From Lachnospiraceae bacterium (GTDB lineage: Bacteria > Bacillota > Clostridia > Lachnospirales > Lachnospiraceae), in contig JAFZOW010000035.1 of assembly GCA_017552715.1 (NCBI GenBank), positions 1 to 64,000 of the forward strand: a DNA stretch of 64,000 nt. The letters are read 5' to 3'. Each line of letters begins with the position of its first letter. Within the stretch, counting starts at the first letter, position 1. The notes beneath the pieces are model-generated. The model did no database searches. It was not told the origin of the DNA and saw only the letters and a list, made by a program, of their open reading frames with translations. Positions 1-8,443 of this stretch are shown here, in pieces. A program made the position numbers and the translations under genes.

Positions 1-1142
1 ATGTCAAACACATGATAGGTCGGGGTCTTGATCATCTTATCCCCTTCCGTCAGGATCACGGCCTGCAGCACGTTCACCAGCTGGGCGATGTTTGCCATCT
101 TCACGCGGTCGCAGTGCTTGTTGAACACGTTAAGGCTTAAGCCGGCCACCAGAGCGTCACGTATGGTATTCTGCTGATAGAGGAAGCCCGGGTTCGTATC
201 CGGTTCCACCTTAAACCAGGTACCCCATTCATCCACGATAAGGCCGATCTTGCGCTCCTTATCATACTGATCCATGATGGCTACATGGCCTTTGATCAGC
301 TTTTCGATATCCAGGGCGATACCAAGGGTCTCGTACCAGTCCTTTTCATCAAAATCCGTTGCGATCTTCTTGTTATCCCAGCCGTTGGGAACCGTATAAT
401 AATGGAGGGAGATACCGTCCATCAGGCCGTGGGCATTGGGAGGCGTAGGGTTCCTGAAGCAGGTAGCCATCACCTTATCGGTCCATTCATAATCCCAGGC
501 ATTGGCTCCGCAGCAGATCTTGAAGATCGGCTTCTTCGGATCGTAATTACGGACATAGGTCTGATAACGGCGGTAAAGATTTGCATAATATTCCGGAGTC
601 ATGTTTCCGCCGCAGCCCCAGTTTTCATTACCCACTCCAAAGTAATCCAGCTTCCAGGGGTCCTTCCGGCCGTTGGCGGCACGCCAGTCTGCCATGGGGG
701 AAACACCCTCCATGGTCATATATTCCACCCATTCGCTCATCTCCTGCACAGTGCCGCTGCCTACGTTGCCGTTCACATAAGGCTTGCAGCCCAGCTGGCG
801 GCAGAGCTCCATAAATTCGTGGGTACCGAAGCTATTGTCTTCCACAACACCGCCCCAATGGGTGTTGATCATCTTTTTGCGTTTCTCTTTGGGCCCCACA
901 CCGTCCTTCCAGTGATACTCGTCCGCAAAGCAGCCCCCGGGCCAGCGGAGCACCGGTATATTCAGAGCCTTGAGAGCCTCCACCACGTCCGTACGCATGC
1001 CATTAACATTGGGGATCTCTTTGTTGTCTTCTCCCACATAAAGACCTTCGTAGATACAGCGCCCAAGATGCTCGGAAAAATGTCCCTGCAGCTCGGGGTT
1101 GATGTGACCCAGCTGATGTGCCGGATTGATGAAAAGCTTCAT
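1..1142 (-). CDS. abfA: alpha-L-arabinofuranosidase, GH51 family (C-terminus cut by window edge)
   Basis: This gene starts at ATG 1142 behind AGGAGG (1151-1156) and runs off the left edge after 380 codons. The translation shows the GH51 pattern: [12 protein letters not shown] near residue 67, GNENWGCGG with the predicted acid/base Glu at about 173, and DEWGTW with the predicted nucleophile Glu at about 305. The family hydrolyses terminal alpha-L-arabinofuranosyl residues of arabinan and arabinoxylan oligosaccharides. No signal peptide is visible, so it is probably cytoplasmic and acts on imported oligosaccharides. The missing part is the C-terminal beta-sandwich. It is transcribed divergently from the ABC exporter operon at 1307. 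Family assignment is firm; the exact substrate is not. Confidence 0.93.
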   Translation of the reverse strand, partial: MKLFINPAHQLGHINPELQGHFSEHLGRCIYEGLYVGEDNKEIPNVNGMRTDVVEALKALNIPVLRWPGGCFADEYHWKDGVGPKEKRKKMINTHWGGVVEDNSFGTHEFMELCRQLGCKPYVNGNVGSGTVQEMSEWVEYMTMEGVSPMADWRAANGRKDPWKLDYFGVGNENWGCGGNMTPEYYANLYRRYQTYVRNYDPKKPIFKICCGANAWDYEWTDKVMATCFRNPTPPNAHGLMDGISLHYYTVPNGWDNKKIATDFDEKDWYETLGIALDIEKLIKGHVAIMDQYDKERKIGLIVDEWGTWFKVEPDTNPGFLYQQNTIRDALVAGLSLNVFNKHCDRVKMANIAQLVNVLQAVILTEGDKMIKTPTYHVFD

Positions 1143-1180
1143 TGGAAATACCTCCTGAGATTTGTCAGTTACCTTTCCTG

Positions 1181-1224
1181 CCCCCGATCTTTGATCGGGG
1201 GAGCCCGTCGCGGCTCCCCGCGAC
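1181..1224. promoter_or_regulatory. two adjacent perfect hairpins in the divergent intergenic region
   Basis: A 9-bp perfect inverted repeat with a 3-nt loop (1181-1201) is followed directly by a 7-bp perfect inverted repeat with a 4-nt loop (1207-1224). They lie in the 5' leader of the GH51 gene and upstream of the plus-strand ABC operon. No U-run follows either stem on either strand, so they are not classical terminators. They may be leader structures or operators. I found no convincing -35/-10 pair between 1225 and 1306. Confidence 0.45.
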
Positions 1225-1306
1225 TTCAGAGCTTCGCTGTCTGGCTAAGCTACCTTTTCAATTTACACTATAGACGTTCATTTTGCAATAATTCTTTCGT
1301 TGTGAT

Positions 1307-2080
1307 ATGATGTTTTTCATGGATAATCGGATCATAACAAACATTGAAGTACGGGGAGTTGATTTCTCCTACCGCAAGAACCATGTGCTGAAAAATCTGT
1401 CGTTTGATCTGCCCCTTGGCGAAAGCATAGCCATCCTGGGTGCCAACGGCTGCGGCAAATCCACGCTGCTTTCCATCCTGGCAGGTGTAAGGCGCTGCAG
1501 CGGAGCTTCCATGCTTTACGGAGGCAGCGATCTGTGCAAGGACAAAAAGCTCCGTAACCGTCTTATCGGCTACGTTCCACAGACCGACCCGCTCCTTCCC
1601 GAGCTTTCGGTACGGGATAATCTGCTGCTCTGGTTTTCCGGCCACGCATCAAAACTGAACGAGGCTCTTACGCTCCCTTCCGTAGAGATGCTCCGGATCA
1701 ACGATTTTATTAAGAAACCCGTCCGAGCTCTTTCCGGTGGTATGCGCAAACGTGTGAGCCTGGCCACTGCCCTGATCAACGATCCCCAGATCCTGATCAT
1801 GGACGAGCCCGCCGCAGCTCTGGATCTCTGCTATAAAGCGGAGATACGTGAATATCTTTCCCTCTTTCATCAAAGCGGCAAAACGCTGGTACTGACCACT
1901 CACGACGAAGAGGATCTTTCCATCATCAGCGTGCTGTATCTTTTGCAGAACGGCCAGATCTTCCGCTCCGGACAGATCCTGCGGGGAAACGAACTGATCA
2001 ATGCCATCCGCGGAAACATCAACATCACCGCTCCGTCCGCTTACGGACTCCCGAATGCCGGAGGCTTTAATGCTCCTTAA
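1307..2080 (+). CDS. ABC transporter ATP-binding protein (ABC-2 type exporter)
   Basis: This 257-residue nucleotide-binding subunit has Walker A GANGCGKS (45-52), a Q-loop in YVPQTDP, the signature LSGGMRKRVSLA, Walker B LIMDEPAAALD and an H-loop in TTHDEED. It would power export by the two membrane proteins encoded just downstream. Several in-frame ATGs (1307, 1310, 1319) open the gene and none has a good ribosome binding site, so the start is uncertain by about 4 residues. Its end overlaps the next gene by 11 nt, which indicates translational coupling. The substrate cannot be told from sequence. Confidence 0.9.
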   Translation: MMFFMDNRIITNIEVRGVDFSYRKNHVLKNLSFDLPLGESIAILGANGCGKSTLLSILAGVRRCSGASMLYGGSDLCKDKKLRNRLIGYVPQTDPLLPELSVRDNLLLWFSGHASKLNEALTLPSVEMLRINDFIKKPVRALSGGMRKRVSLATALINDPQILIMDEPAAALDLCYKAEIREYLSLFHQSGKTLVLTTHDEEDLSIISVLYLLQNGQIFRSGQILRGNELINAIRGNINITAPSAYGLPNAGGFNAP

Positions 2081-3263
2081 ACTCTTCCGTCTTGAACTGA
2101 AGAAAAGCCTGCGCTGTATCCCTGTGCTCCTTGCAGGTGTACTGCTTTTCGGTGTGCTTTTCACCCTGGTGGGAATGGGACTGTCCAGCGTCATCTATTC
2201 CAGCGAAGCTATAGCGCATGCCACAGTAGCCGTGGTCTCCCGGGAAGAAGATGACCGTTATATCAATATGGCCATTGATTATGTGGGGGGGATGGAGTCT
2301 GCCGCACTGGCGTTGGATTTCGAGATCATGGAGGAAGACGAAGCCATGAACGCCCTGGACAAGGGCAAAGTGATCGCCATCATCCTGCTCCCCGAGCATG
2401 TGATCGAGGGTATACTTTACGGGGAAAACTATCCGGTACGTATCCTCTTTTCCAACGAAAGCGCTCTGGCTTCGGTCTTTCTTACCGAACTGACCCGCTC
2501 CGGCATGATCATGCTCTCTTCCGCCCAGGCTTCCACCTATACGGCCGCCGAGCTGTATTATAAGAACGATCACGTACAGGATCTTTCCAAAGCTTATGAC
2601 GAGATCGACATGATCAATTTCAACTATGTGCTGAGCCGCGAAAAGCTCTTTATCTCCGAAGATGCCCTTCCCGCTTTCTTAAGCTTTGTGGCTACGGGAA
2701 TACTGCTATTGCTCTGTTTTTCCCATATCTGCTATGCCCCGGCCCTGAAGCGCGAGAATCTGCCTTTCTACCAGCTGCTCTTTTCCAGGCAGATCTCCCC
2801 GCTTTTATATCTGGCGGTGAAATATCTGGTCAACAGCTTAAACTGCTTTTTCCTGCTGCTCCTGGCCTTTCTTATCCTGAGCGGTATAGAGTTCCCTCTG
2901 GACGGGCTCGAACTGTATTTCAGCGGTGGTGCGGTACTGCTCCTTGCCCTTACCGCTCTTTTGCTTACAGCTTTTGCCCTTTTGCTGCAGCAGCTTTTTT
3001 CCGATGCGGCAGCAGTGATGCTGGAGATCGTATTCAGTATCGTCATGCTTTTTGCAGGCGGCGCCATACTTCCCTCCGCCTTTCTCCCTTCCGCATTGCT
3101 TAAGATCGGGCGTATACTGCCGCTGCCCATGCTGCACAGCCAATGGCTGTCTCTTATCTCCGGCGGCTATGAGTTTTCCATACTGCCCATAGGCATATAT
3201 TGCATATGCTTCTTTGTAATGGCATATCTGGTCTTTATCCTTAGAAAGGAGGCACGCTCATGA
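2070..3263 (+). CDS. ABC-2 type transporter permease
   Basis: This 397-residue membrane protein has one N-terminal membrane segment (about residues 16-40), a hydrophilic extracytoplasmic region of roughly 160 residues, and five or six membrane segments at the C-terminus, the usual ABC-2 permease layout. I chose ATG 2070 because GGAGG (2060-2064) stands 5 nt upstream; the frame is open from 2001 but that part lies inside the ATPase gene. It overlaps the ATPase gene before it and the second permease after it (ATGA), so the three form one transport operon. The cargo is unknown; family members export drugs, polysaccharides or peptides. Confidence 0.85.
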   Translation: MLLKLFRLELKKSLRCIPVLLAGVLLFGVLFTLVGMGLSSVIYSSEAIAHATVAVVSREEDDRYINMAIDYVGGMESAALALDFEIMEEDEAMNALDKGKVIAIILLPEHVIEGILYGENYPVRILFSNESALASVFLTELTRSGMIMLSSAQASTYTAAELYYKNDHVQDLSKAYDEIDMINFNYVLSREKLFISEDALPAFLSFVATGILLLLCFSHICYAPALKRENLPFYQLLFSRQISPLLYLAVKYLVNSLNCFFLLLLAFLILSGIEFPLDGLELYFSGGAVLLLALTALLLTAFALLLQQLFSDAAAVMLEIVFSIVMLFAGGAILPSAFLPSALLKIGRILPLPMLHSQWLSLISGGYEFSILPIGIYCICFFVMAYLVFILRKEARS

Positions 3264-4375
3264 ACCCCTTCCGCCTCCTCTTCTTCCGTACTCGCATGCT
3301 GCTCTGCCATCCGGCCTTCCTCTTCCTGCTCTTACTGATCCCGGTGGTAGCCCTGATCAACGGTGCTGCAGGCCCCGTGGAGGAAAAGGACGATACCATC
3401 GCCGCTGCTTTCTGCATCTGCAGTCCGGATCTTTCGGAAAGCCGATATTTTGAAGATGATGAAGAAGGAGAGCCTCCCTCCCGGGAATACCGGGAAGATA
3501 TGGAGAAGCTCCGGGATGCTCTTTGCAACAGCGATTCCGTTTTCCGCTTCATCCCTTACGATTCCCTGGCCGAAGCCAGAGCCCTGGTTGCCGCAGAGGA
3601 GATAGAATGCGCATATCTGATCCCTGAGGATCTGTTTGAACAGCTTCTGGACGGAAAGAAAAAGAACCTCATCCAGGTTCTCTCATCCCCCAAGTCCACC
3701 ATGATCCCGGTGATCAGCGAGGAAGTCTACGCTCTGATCTTCCGCCAGCTCACGCCTTCCCTGCTGAATGATTATCTGAAGGAAGAAAGTGCCATCGCAG
3801 AGCTGATCCCGGAAGTGATCACTGAAGAGGAGATCTCCAGCCTGCATGATACCAATCTGCACAACGGCTCCACCTTTGCCATCGAATTTGACAATGCTCC
3901 GGAGGATTATGTGATACGAAAGCAATCGGTACTGCTCTCTCCCCTTAAGGGGCTGTTTGCCCTGCTGATCCTGCTGGCCGGCTTTACCGGAGCCCTTACC
4001 TATTACCGTGCCGCAGAGCACCCCATCTATGCAAAGCTCTCCGTGCGTATCGTGATGATACTCTCCCCCATGCTGCTTGCCGCCCTGCCGGTACTGCTGT
4101 GCATGATCGTGCTACCGGGTATCCCGGGAGTTGAACACTCCATCCCCGGACTGGCCCTGGAGCTTTTACGCATCGTACTTTATCAACTGCTCTGCCTGGT
4201 ATTTCTGCTGCTGCTCACGGCTCTTATACGAAGCCGTTCGCTGATCTATGCTTTCCTGCCGGTATATCTGCTCTCCTGCCTTATCTTCTCACCGATCTTC
4301 GTAAATGCGGGACAGTTCATTCCTTTCCTGGGAAAGCTCAGCTGGTTCTTCCTCCCCACGTATTTCCTCTTATAA
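3260..4375 (+). CDS. ABC-2 type transporter permease, second subunit
   Basis: This 371-residue protein has the same plan as its upstream neighbour: an N-terminal membrane helix (about 15-35), a long acidic extracytoplasmic domain, and several C-terminal membrane segments. The start ATG 3260 is preceded by GGAGG and shares ATGA with the previous stop. With the ATPase it probably makes a heterodimeric exporter. A weak stem (GTATCC 4378-4383 with GGATAC 4396-4401) follows the stop but lacks a clean U-tract, so no terminator is claimed. Substrate unknown. Confidence 0.82.
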   Translation: MNPFRLLFFRTRMLLCHPAFLFLLLLIPVVALINGAAGPVEEKDDTIAAAFCICSPDLSESRYFEDDEEGEPPSREYREDMEKLRDALCNSDSVFRFIPYDSLAEARALVAAEEIECAYLIPEDLFEQLLDGKKKNLIQVLSSPKSTMIPVISEEVYALIFRQLTPSLLNDYLKEESAIAELIPEVITEEEISSLHDTNLHNGSTFAIEFDNAPEDYVIRKQSVLLSPLKGLFALLILLAGFTGALTYYRAAEHPIYAKLSVRIVMILSPMLLAALPVLLCMIVLPGIPGVEHSIPGLALELLRIVLYQLLCLVFLLLLTALIRSRSLIYAFLPVYLLSCLIFSPIFVNAGQFIPFLGKLSWFFLPTYFLL

Positions 4376-4441
4376 GGGTATCCCGGATCCGTAAAGGATA
4401 CACCGCCACAAAAAAATAACTCCCTTTTTACAAAAGTGTTC

Positions 4442-4630
4442 CTAGTAGCTTATTGTTTCACTAAGTACGTCAAAATCACGATAGATACTTTTTCTTTCTG
4501 CTTCGATTCCGTACTTTGCAAGTTCATCTAAGATTTCGTGGATTGTAAGACCATGTTCATCATCGGTCTGTTCGAGCATAATTTTATAGAGATAATAGAG
4601 TTTGAGTTTCAGATTCTCTCCGGATGGCAT
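4442..4630 (-). pseudogene. truncated WYL/HTH transcriptional regulator, N-terminal fragment
   Basis: The 62 residues begin MPSGENLKLKLYYLYKIM and continue with a DeoR-like winged helix ending in ERKSIYRDFDVL, which matches the first 60 or so residues of WYL-domain regulators. The usual protein has about 300 residues with a ligand-sensing WYL domain. Here translation stops at once after the helix-turn-helix, and no WYL sequence follows in any minus frame before the convergent permease gene. A good promoter (4681-4709) and AGGAGG (4639-4644) remain, so a short DNA-binding peptide could still be made. I read it as a decayed gene; a functional mini-regulator is less likely. Confidence 0.7.
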
Positions 4631-4680
4631 ATCTTTTTCCTCCTGCTAAAATTCAGGGATAATAGTGGTACTGTATAACC

Positions 4681-4709
4681 ATTATAGCAGAAGTCACAAT
4701 ATGGTTCAA
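4681..4709 (-). promoter_or_regulatory. sigma-A-type promoter for the WYL fragment
   Basis: On the minus strand TTGAAC (4709-4704) and a perfect TATAAT (4686-4681) are separated by exactly 17 nt. The start codon of the WYL fragment lies about 50 nt downstream. This is one of the clearest housekeeping promoters in the window. Confidence 0.75.
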
Positions 4710-4800
4710 AATCTCATATTTAGCAACGGGAGTAATAATTTCTTTCTGTTTTTACTCATAATAACCCCTTTACTATCCCCACAAGATAAATCAACTCCAA

Positions 4801-5781
4801 TTACTCTACACTATCCAGATAATTCCTAACATAATTCCTGAATTCCTCAGGTTCGGTTTTGTATATAAAATGGCTGCCCGGAAGATAGTCTATCTGATAA
4901 TTGCCCATTTTGTTAAGATACGGGAGCAGTTCTTTTTTATTCGCTTCTTCGCTCTCAGAATCCGACAAATCACCGTGCCTTGCGGAGATATAGAGTTTCG
5001 GAACGTCCGTCTCTGTGAGGGCGTTCCATGTGGTATTGCGGTTTCTGTTAATCTCAGCGCCTTCCATTTCAACCGCATCGGATGAAATAGACACTTGCTG
5101 AAGTACGCAATAAATGCGCCATTCATCCTTTGAAAGTCCACTGTCGTTTCTTAAAAGTACAGGCAGGAGAATATCTCCGAGTCCGAGATTAACACCCACT
5201 TTGTACAGTAATGTGCTGCCGGCTTTCCTGTTCATTTCTTCCTCTGTCATCGGCTCTACATATGTACCGTCAATGTTGATGAAAGCTTTGATCTCTTCAG
5301 GATACTTGCTAACCCAGTAGGAAGCATATGTGCCGCCCATGGAGTGTGCCATGAGGATATAGGGTTCTTCGATGCCTGCAGCTTTTACGGCGCTGCGGCA
5401 TTCTTCGACGATTGCTTCGACACTTCTGGTTTCCTTGGTGTCGTCGCTTGCGTCCCATCCGCGTCTTCCTACGTAAATAAACTGATAACCATCTTCTAGT
5501 TCTTTGAGTGAAGGCCTCATTTCAACCGCCATTCCGGCACCCATTCCGCTTAATACGACAATATCTCCCTTGCCGTTTTCATTGCCGAATTTCATCACAT
5601 TCATCGAATAATCTCCGACCGAAACCGGATTGTAATATCCTTGTTCGGCCAGGAATTTCATGTCCGCAGCATGTTTTATTTTATGAAAAATAAATAACCC
5701 TGCGAGGAGCACTATGAGAATAATAACAATTACAAGCAATACTTTGCCTAAGTTGAATTTCTTCTTTTTATCCTGATTCAT
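4801..5781 (-). CDS. membrane-anchored alpha/beta hydrolase
   Basis: This 326-residue protein has a lysine-rich start (KDKKKKF type), one membrane helix (about residues 13-33) and an outward-facing alpha/beta hydrolase domain. The nucleophile elbow is AHSMGG (Ser-147), an acidic residue probably lies in the SARHGDLSD region, and the catalytic His is probably in GSHFIY near residue 303. Such anchored hydrolases act on esters or small peptides outside the cell; the substrate here is unknown. Start ATG 5781 has GAGGA 8 nt upstream and an extended -10 element. It stands alone and is lower in GC than the genes around it. Confidence 0.8.
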   Translation of the reverse strand: MNQDKKKKFNLGKVLLVIVIILIVLLAGLFIFHKIKHAADMKFLAEQGYYNPVSVGDYSMNVMKFGNENGKGDIVVLSGMGAGMAVEMRPSLKELEDGYQFIYVGRRGWDASDDTKETRSVEAIVEECRSAVKAAGIEEPYILMAHSMGGTYASYWVSKYPEEIKAFINIDGTYVEPMTEEEMNRKAGSTLLYKVGVNLGLGDILLPVLLRNDSGLSKDEWRIYCVLQQVSISSDAVEMEGAEINRNRNTTWNALTETDVPKLYISARHGDLSDSESEEANKKELLPYLNKMGNYQIDYLPGSHFIYKTEPEEFRNYVRNYLDSVE

Positions 5782-5830
5782 TGTAATTCCTCATTTCCGG
5801 TATTTCTTTTGGTATAAAATAACCTTATAC

Positions 5831-5839
5831 ATTATACCA
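5831..5839 (-). promoter_or_regulatory. extended -10 promoter for the alpha/beta hydrolase
   Basis: On the minus strand the sequence reads TGGTATAAT, an extended -10 element with perfect TATAAT, about 50 nt upstream of the hydrolase start. No good -35 is present at 16-18 nt spacing, which fits extended -10 promoters. The same 9-mer stands before the FliD-like gene (7176-7184). Confidence 0.65.
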
Positions 5840-6264
5840 TAAAATTTATCCGCATCCGTAACCAATTTCCTCCGCACTTACCATTTTTTCATTAACAGTT
5901 TTGAGTATATTATCATTTTGCTCCTATCATGTTCCTAACTCTGTTGCTTATGTAATTAAAACTGCTGTTGTGCTAATCAAAACTGATTAAACTGTTTATG
6001 CAGTTCGTTACTAATGTATTCTCTTTGTTGCTTCAATAAAATATGAAATGCCCACAACATAACAATGCCTACCTCAATTTCCAGAAACATCTATGCACCC
6101 ATAGAAATCAAAAAGCCTACCGCGAAAATCGCGATAGGCTCTTGGACTCGGTATCAGAATAGGTTATACTAACTATGAAACTGTAGGGCAATTTCCTTTT
6201 GTGCATATTGCACAAGCCGAATTACTGGCAACACAAATGTAAAAAGGGACAAAAATAAAACAAA
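5840..6264. other. AT-rich intergenic stretch without genes
   Basis: About 430 nt between the hydrolase promoter and the FliD-like gene carry no open frame I would support. Two structured spots lie inside: a terminator-like hairpin (6114-6140) and a perfect 7-3-7 inverted repeat (6199-6215, arms TTGTGCA and TGCACAA) that could be an operator. The rest is unstructured A/T-rich sequence. Confidence 0.6.
6114..6140 (-). terminator. terminator-like hairpin
   Basis: AGCCTA and TAGGCT arms with inner CGCG pairing, one mismatch and an AAAA/TTTT loop form a stem of about 11 pairs. On the minus strand it is followed by TTTTGATTT. It may back up the stronger terminator at 6265-6289. On the plus strand there is no U-run. 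Confidence 0.5.
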
Positions 6265-6289
6265 AAAGGAGCGGATCGTCCGCTCCTTT
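6265..6289 (-). terminator. intrinsic terminator after the FliD-like gene
   Basis: On the minus strand an 11-bp perfect stem (AAAGGAGCGGA with TCCGCTCCTTT, 3-nt loop) runs straight into TTTTTTGTTTTATTTTT. It lies 20 nt past the stop of the FliD-like gene and is a textbook intrinsic terminator. Confidence 0.85.
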
Positions 6290-6309
6290 ATATCATATAC
6301 TTTCAATTC

Positions 6310-7128
6310 TTACGCATCTTCTTCGGTAAGGATCTTCTTTGTCCCCTCCGCAGTCCCTTCCTCGGCTGTTTTCTCTTTTTCCTCTTCCGCGCCGTTTATC
6401 CGCTTCATGGCACTTTCGGCGATACTGCCCAGCTGAGGAGAATAATTCCCGCTGCTGTTATAGAATGCTCCCGCATTCTGCGTGGCCCTGCTGATGCTGC
6501 CGGCCTTTGCGCTCACCTGCGAAGCATAGGAATCGATCCCGCTGAAAACATCCTTAACGGTGGTCACATCCGCATTTTTAAACTTTTCCTCGTCGAAGGA
6601 AAGCTTATCGTCGGCGCTTATACTTATACCTACCGTTGAAAGCAGATTGGAATTCTGTCTGCTCATGCCGGCCAGCCAGCTTCCGTTACGCAGTACGGAT
6701 TTCGTCTCGGATTCCGCTGCAGAATCGATGGTGCTGTTATAGGCTTTGACAAAATCCTTCACAACACCGGCCAGCTTATCCCTGTCGGCAAATTCTTCCT
6801 TCGTCTTTCCGTCGTCGCCCGTGACCGTCTTTGTCTCGTAAAGCTTTTTATCGTTCAGAGCATCCGCTGCTTTGACCAGCTTATCCGCATCCGACTTGAT
6901 ACCGGTAAGTTTCGCATCCGTATCTCCCAGCTCGGAAGCAGCCGATGCCTTGTCCTGTTTGTAGTAGTTCTTCAGCAGCTTTCCGTAGCTGCCGTTCCGT
7001 ACGGAAGCAACATCCGCAAGGTCCAGATTCAGGATAGAAGAATAATCCTGTCCGCTCTGCTGGTTATTCGACGTTCCGAAGAGTACGGAATAATCCACAC
7101 CCGAACTTAATCCACTTATCCCTGCCAT
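6310..7128 (-). CDS. FliD-like (flagellar cap family) protein, short
   Basis: This 272-residue protein resembles the C-terminal half of FliD hook-associated proteins. It has a helical region with FVKAYNSTID, a central LRNGSWLAGM...STVGISIS segment, then LSFDEEKF and an Asp/Val-rich helix with VFSGIDSYA. Full FliD proteins are usually 400-700 residues; the N-terminal coiled-coil half is much reduced. The last 25 residues are Glu/Lys/Thr-rich. It has its own promoter, a strong AAGGAGG site and its own terminator, so it is a single-gene unit. No other flagellar gene is in the window. A secreted or envelope role is possible. Confidence 0.6.
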   Translation of the reverse strand: MAGISGLSSGVDYSVLFGTSNNQQSGQDYSSILNLDLADVASVRNGSYGKLLKNYYKQDKASAASELGDTDAKLTGIKSDADKLVKAADALNDKKLYETKTVTGDDGKTKEEFADRDKLAGVVKDFVKAYNSTIDSAAESETKSVLRNGSWLAGMSRQNSNLLSTVGISISADDKLSFDEEKFKNADVTTVKDVFSGIDSYASQVSAKAGSISRATQNAGAFYNSSGNYSPQLGSIAESAMKRINGAEEEKEKTAEEGTAEGTKKILTEEDA

Positions 7129-7175
7129 AGCCTTTTCCTCCTTGAAATATGCATGACATGTACATTTACATAAGT

Positions 7176-7184
7176 ATTATACCA
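7176..7184 (-). promoter_or_regulatory. extended -10 promoter for the FliD-like gene
   Basis: On the minus strand TGGTATAAT stands about 50 nt before the start ATG 7128, with AAGGAGG in the leader. It is the same extended -10 element as at 5831-5839. No consensus -35 is visible. Confidence 0.65.
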
Positions 7185-7207
7185 TAAGGCTGATGATCTT
7201 TCCAGTA

Positions 7208-8443
7208 CTATCTTGGCGCATTAGTGGTATATATTTTGTCACAGGCGGTCAGGAAATCAAATTCCAACGGATAATGTATCAGCTGGGCCACCGTATAATT
7301 CACGTAGATACTGGGAGCACTGGTATAGGTGCAGGGCAGGCTGCCCGCCTCCTGTCCGTCCAGGATCTTTACGATGGCATCCGCCACAAAACGTCCCACG
7401 TTATCAAAGTCATAAGCGGAGATGATCATCAGCGCACCGTTTCTTACGGTCTCGGGATCATCCATGCAATAGACGGGAATGGCCTTCATGTACAGGGGCT
7501 GAAGGATATCCTCCAGACGGTCCAGATCGTTCACCAGGTCCACCGTCAGGAAGAAGGCATCGATGTTTTCCTTGGCGATATTGATGAACTCCCTGCGGAC
7601 CATGGCATAATAGGCATCCAGCTCCTCCTTGGTCTCACGGGGCTGTTCATCGATATGGTGCATGACCAGTTCAAAGCCCAGTTCCTCGGAAGCCCTCTTG
7701 ATATCGGGCACGCCGGAGATGATCTCGTCGCCGTAGACGATGATCCCCAGACGGTTAAAATGCTTCAGGGAATCATAATATTTCAGCTGACGCAGGAGCA
7801 GGTTCTGCTCCACCTGCGCCCAGACATTGGGATTTCCGCTGCCTTCCGTTGCCGAATCGATGATGCCCGAAGCAACGGGATCCGTGGCGGAGAAATCCAC
7901 CATGGGTACAGGCAGGCCCAGTTCTTTAACAAACACACCGGCGGAGGTACCGAAGGTGATGACCAGATCCACATCCTTTCCGGCCCGTTCCGTGAGGGTT
8001 TCGGCGATCACCGCCTCATCGTCATAGCCGAGATAAAAGAACGTCCCCTCGGCGAACTCGATATATTCTCCCAGATCCGTCTGCCAAAGAGTCTCCACCA
8101 TCTGTTGGGTGGACATATCATTTTTATTGATATCGTCTATGGTAAAGGGAAGACTGCCCTCTTTGATCCAGCCGCTCTCCTCAAGGCCTTTAAGGATGTA
8201 GAAGAGCTGTCTGCTGGCGGGAAGGTACTCGTCGTAATCCACGTAAGCCAGCCTGTAATGGCTGCCGTCCTCCTTGGTGTGGGGGATTATGGCATCACTC
8301 TCCTCTTCCGTTTCCTGCGTCATACCGAAGTTCTCCGGAACGATGTCCGAAGACTGACATCCGCCCAGCAGCGTAAGCACCGAAAGGACCGCTGCTATGA
8401 GCTTTACGGATCTGAAGTTGATCATACCTGTTTTCTTTCTCAT
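7208..8443 (-). CDS. ABC-transporter-type substrate-binding lipoprotein
   Basis: This 411-residue protein has a signal peptide ending in the lipobox LGGC (Cys-29) and then a periplasmic-binding fold of the ABC_sub_bind (TrpX-like) type, including VDLVITFGTSAGVFVKELG and a later IDAFFLTVDLVNDLDRLED. Start ATG 8443 was chosen because it shares ATGA with the previous stop, has AGGAC nearby and leaves a proper signal peptide; the frame is open further upstream but inside the neighbour. No permease or ATPase follows, so it is an orphan binding protein. As the last gene of the SpoIIE operon it may feed a ligand signal to that system rather than import anything. Confidence 0.8.
   Translation of the reverse strand: MRKKTGMINFRSVKLIAAVLSVLTLLGGCQSSDIVPENFGMTQETEEESDAIIPHTKEDGSHYRLAYVDYDEYLPASRQLFYILKGLEESGWIKEGSLPFTIDDINKNDMSTQQMVETLWQTDLGEYIEFAEGTFFYLGYDDEAVIAETLTERAGKDVDLVITFGTSAGVFVKELGLPVPMVDFSATDPVASGIIDSATEGSGNPNVWAQVEQNLLLRQLKYYDSLKHFNRLGIIVYGDEIISGVPDIKRASEELGFELVMHHIDEQPRETKEELDAYYAMVRREFINIAKENIDAFFLTVDLVNDLDRLEDILQPLYMKAIPVYCMDDPETVRNGALMIISAYDFDNVGRFVADAIVKILDGQEAGSLPCTYTSAPSIYVNYTVAQLIHYPLEFDFLTACDKIYTTNAPR

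Noticed and set aside
1181..1224. Intrinsic terminator between the divergent units
   Set aside because: Stems are strong but there is no U-tract on either strand, and no gene ends there.
285..1310. Plus-strand open frame of 341 codons
   Set aside because: It is antisense to the GH51 gene, whose minus-strand translation has all catalytic motifs; the plus frame has no recognisable domain and no ribosome binding site.
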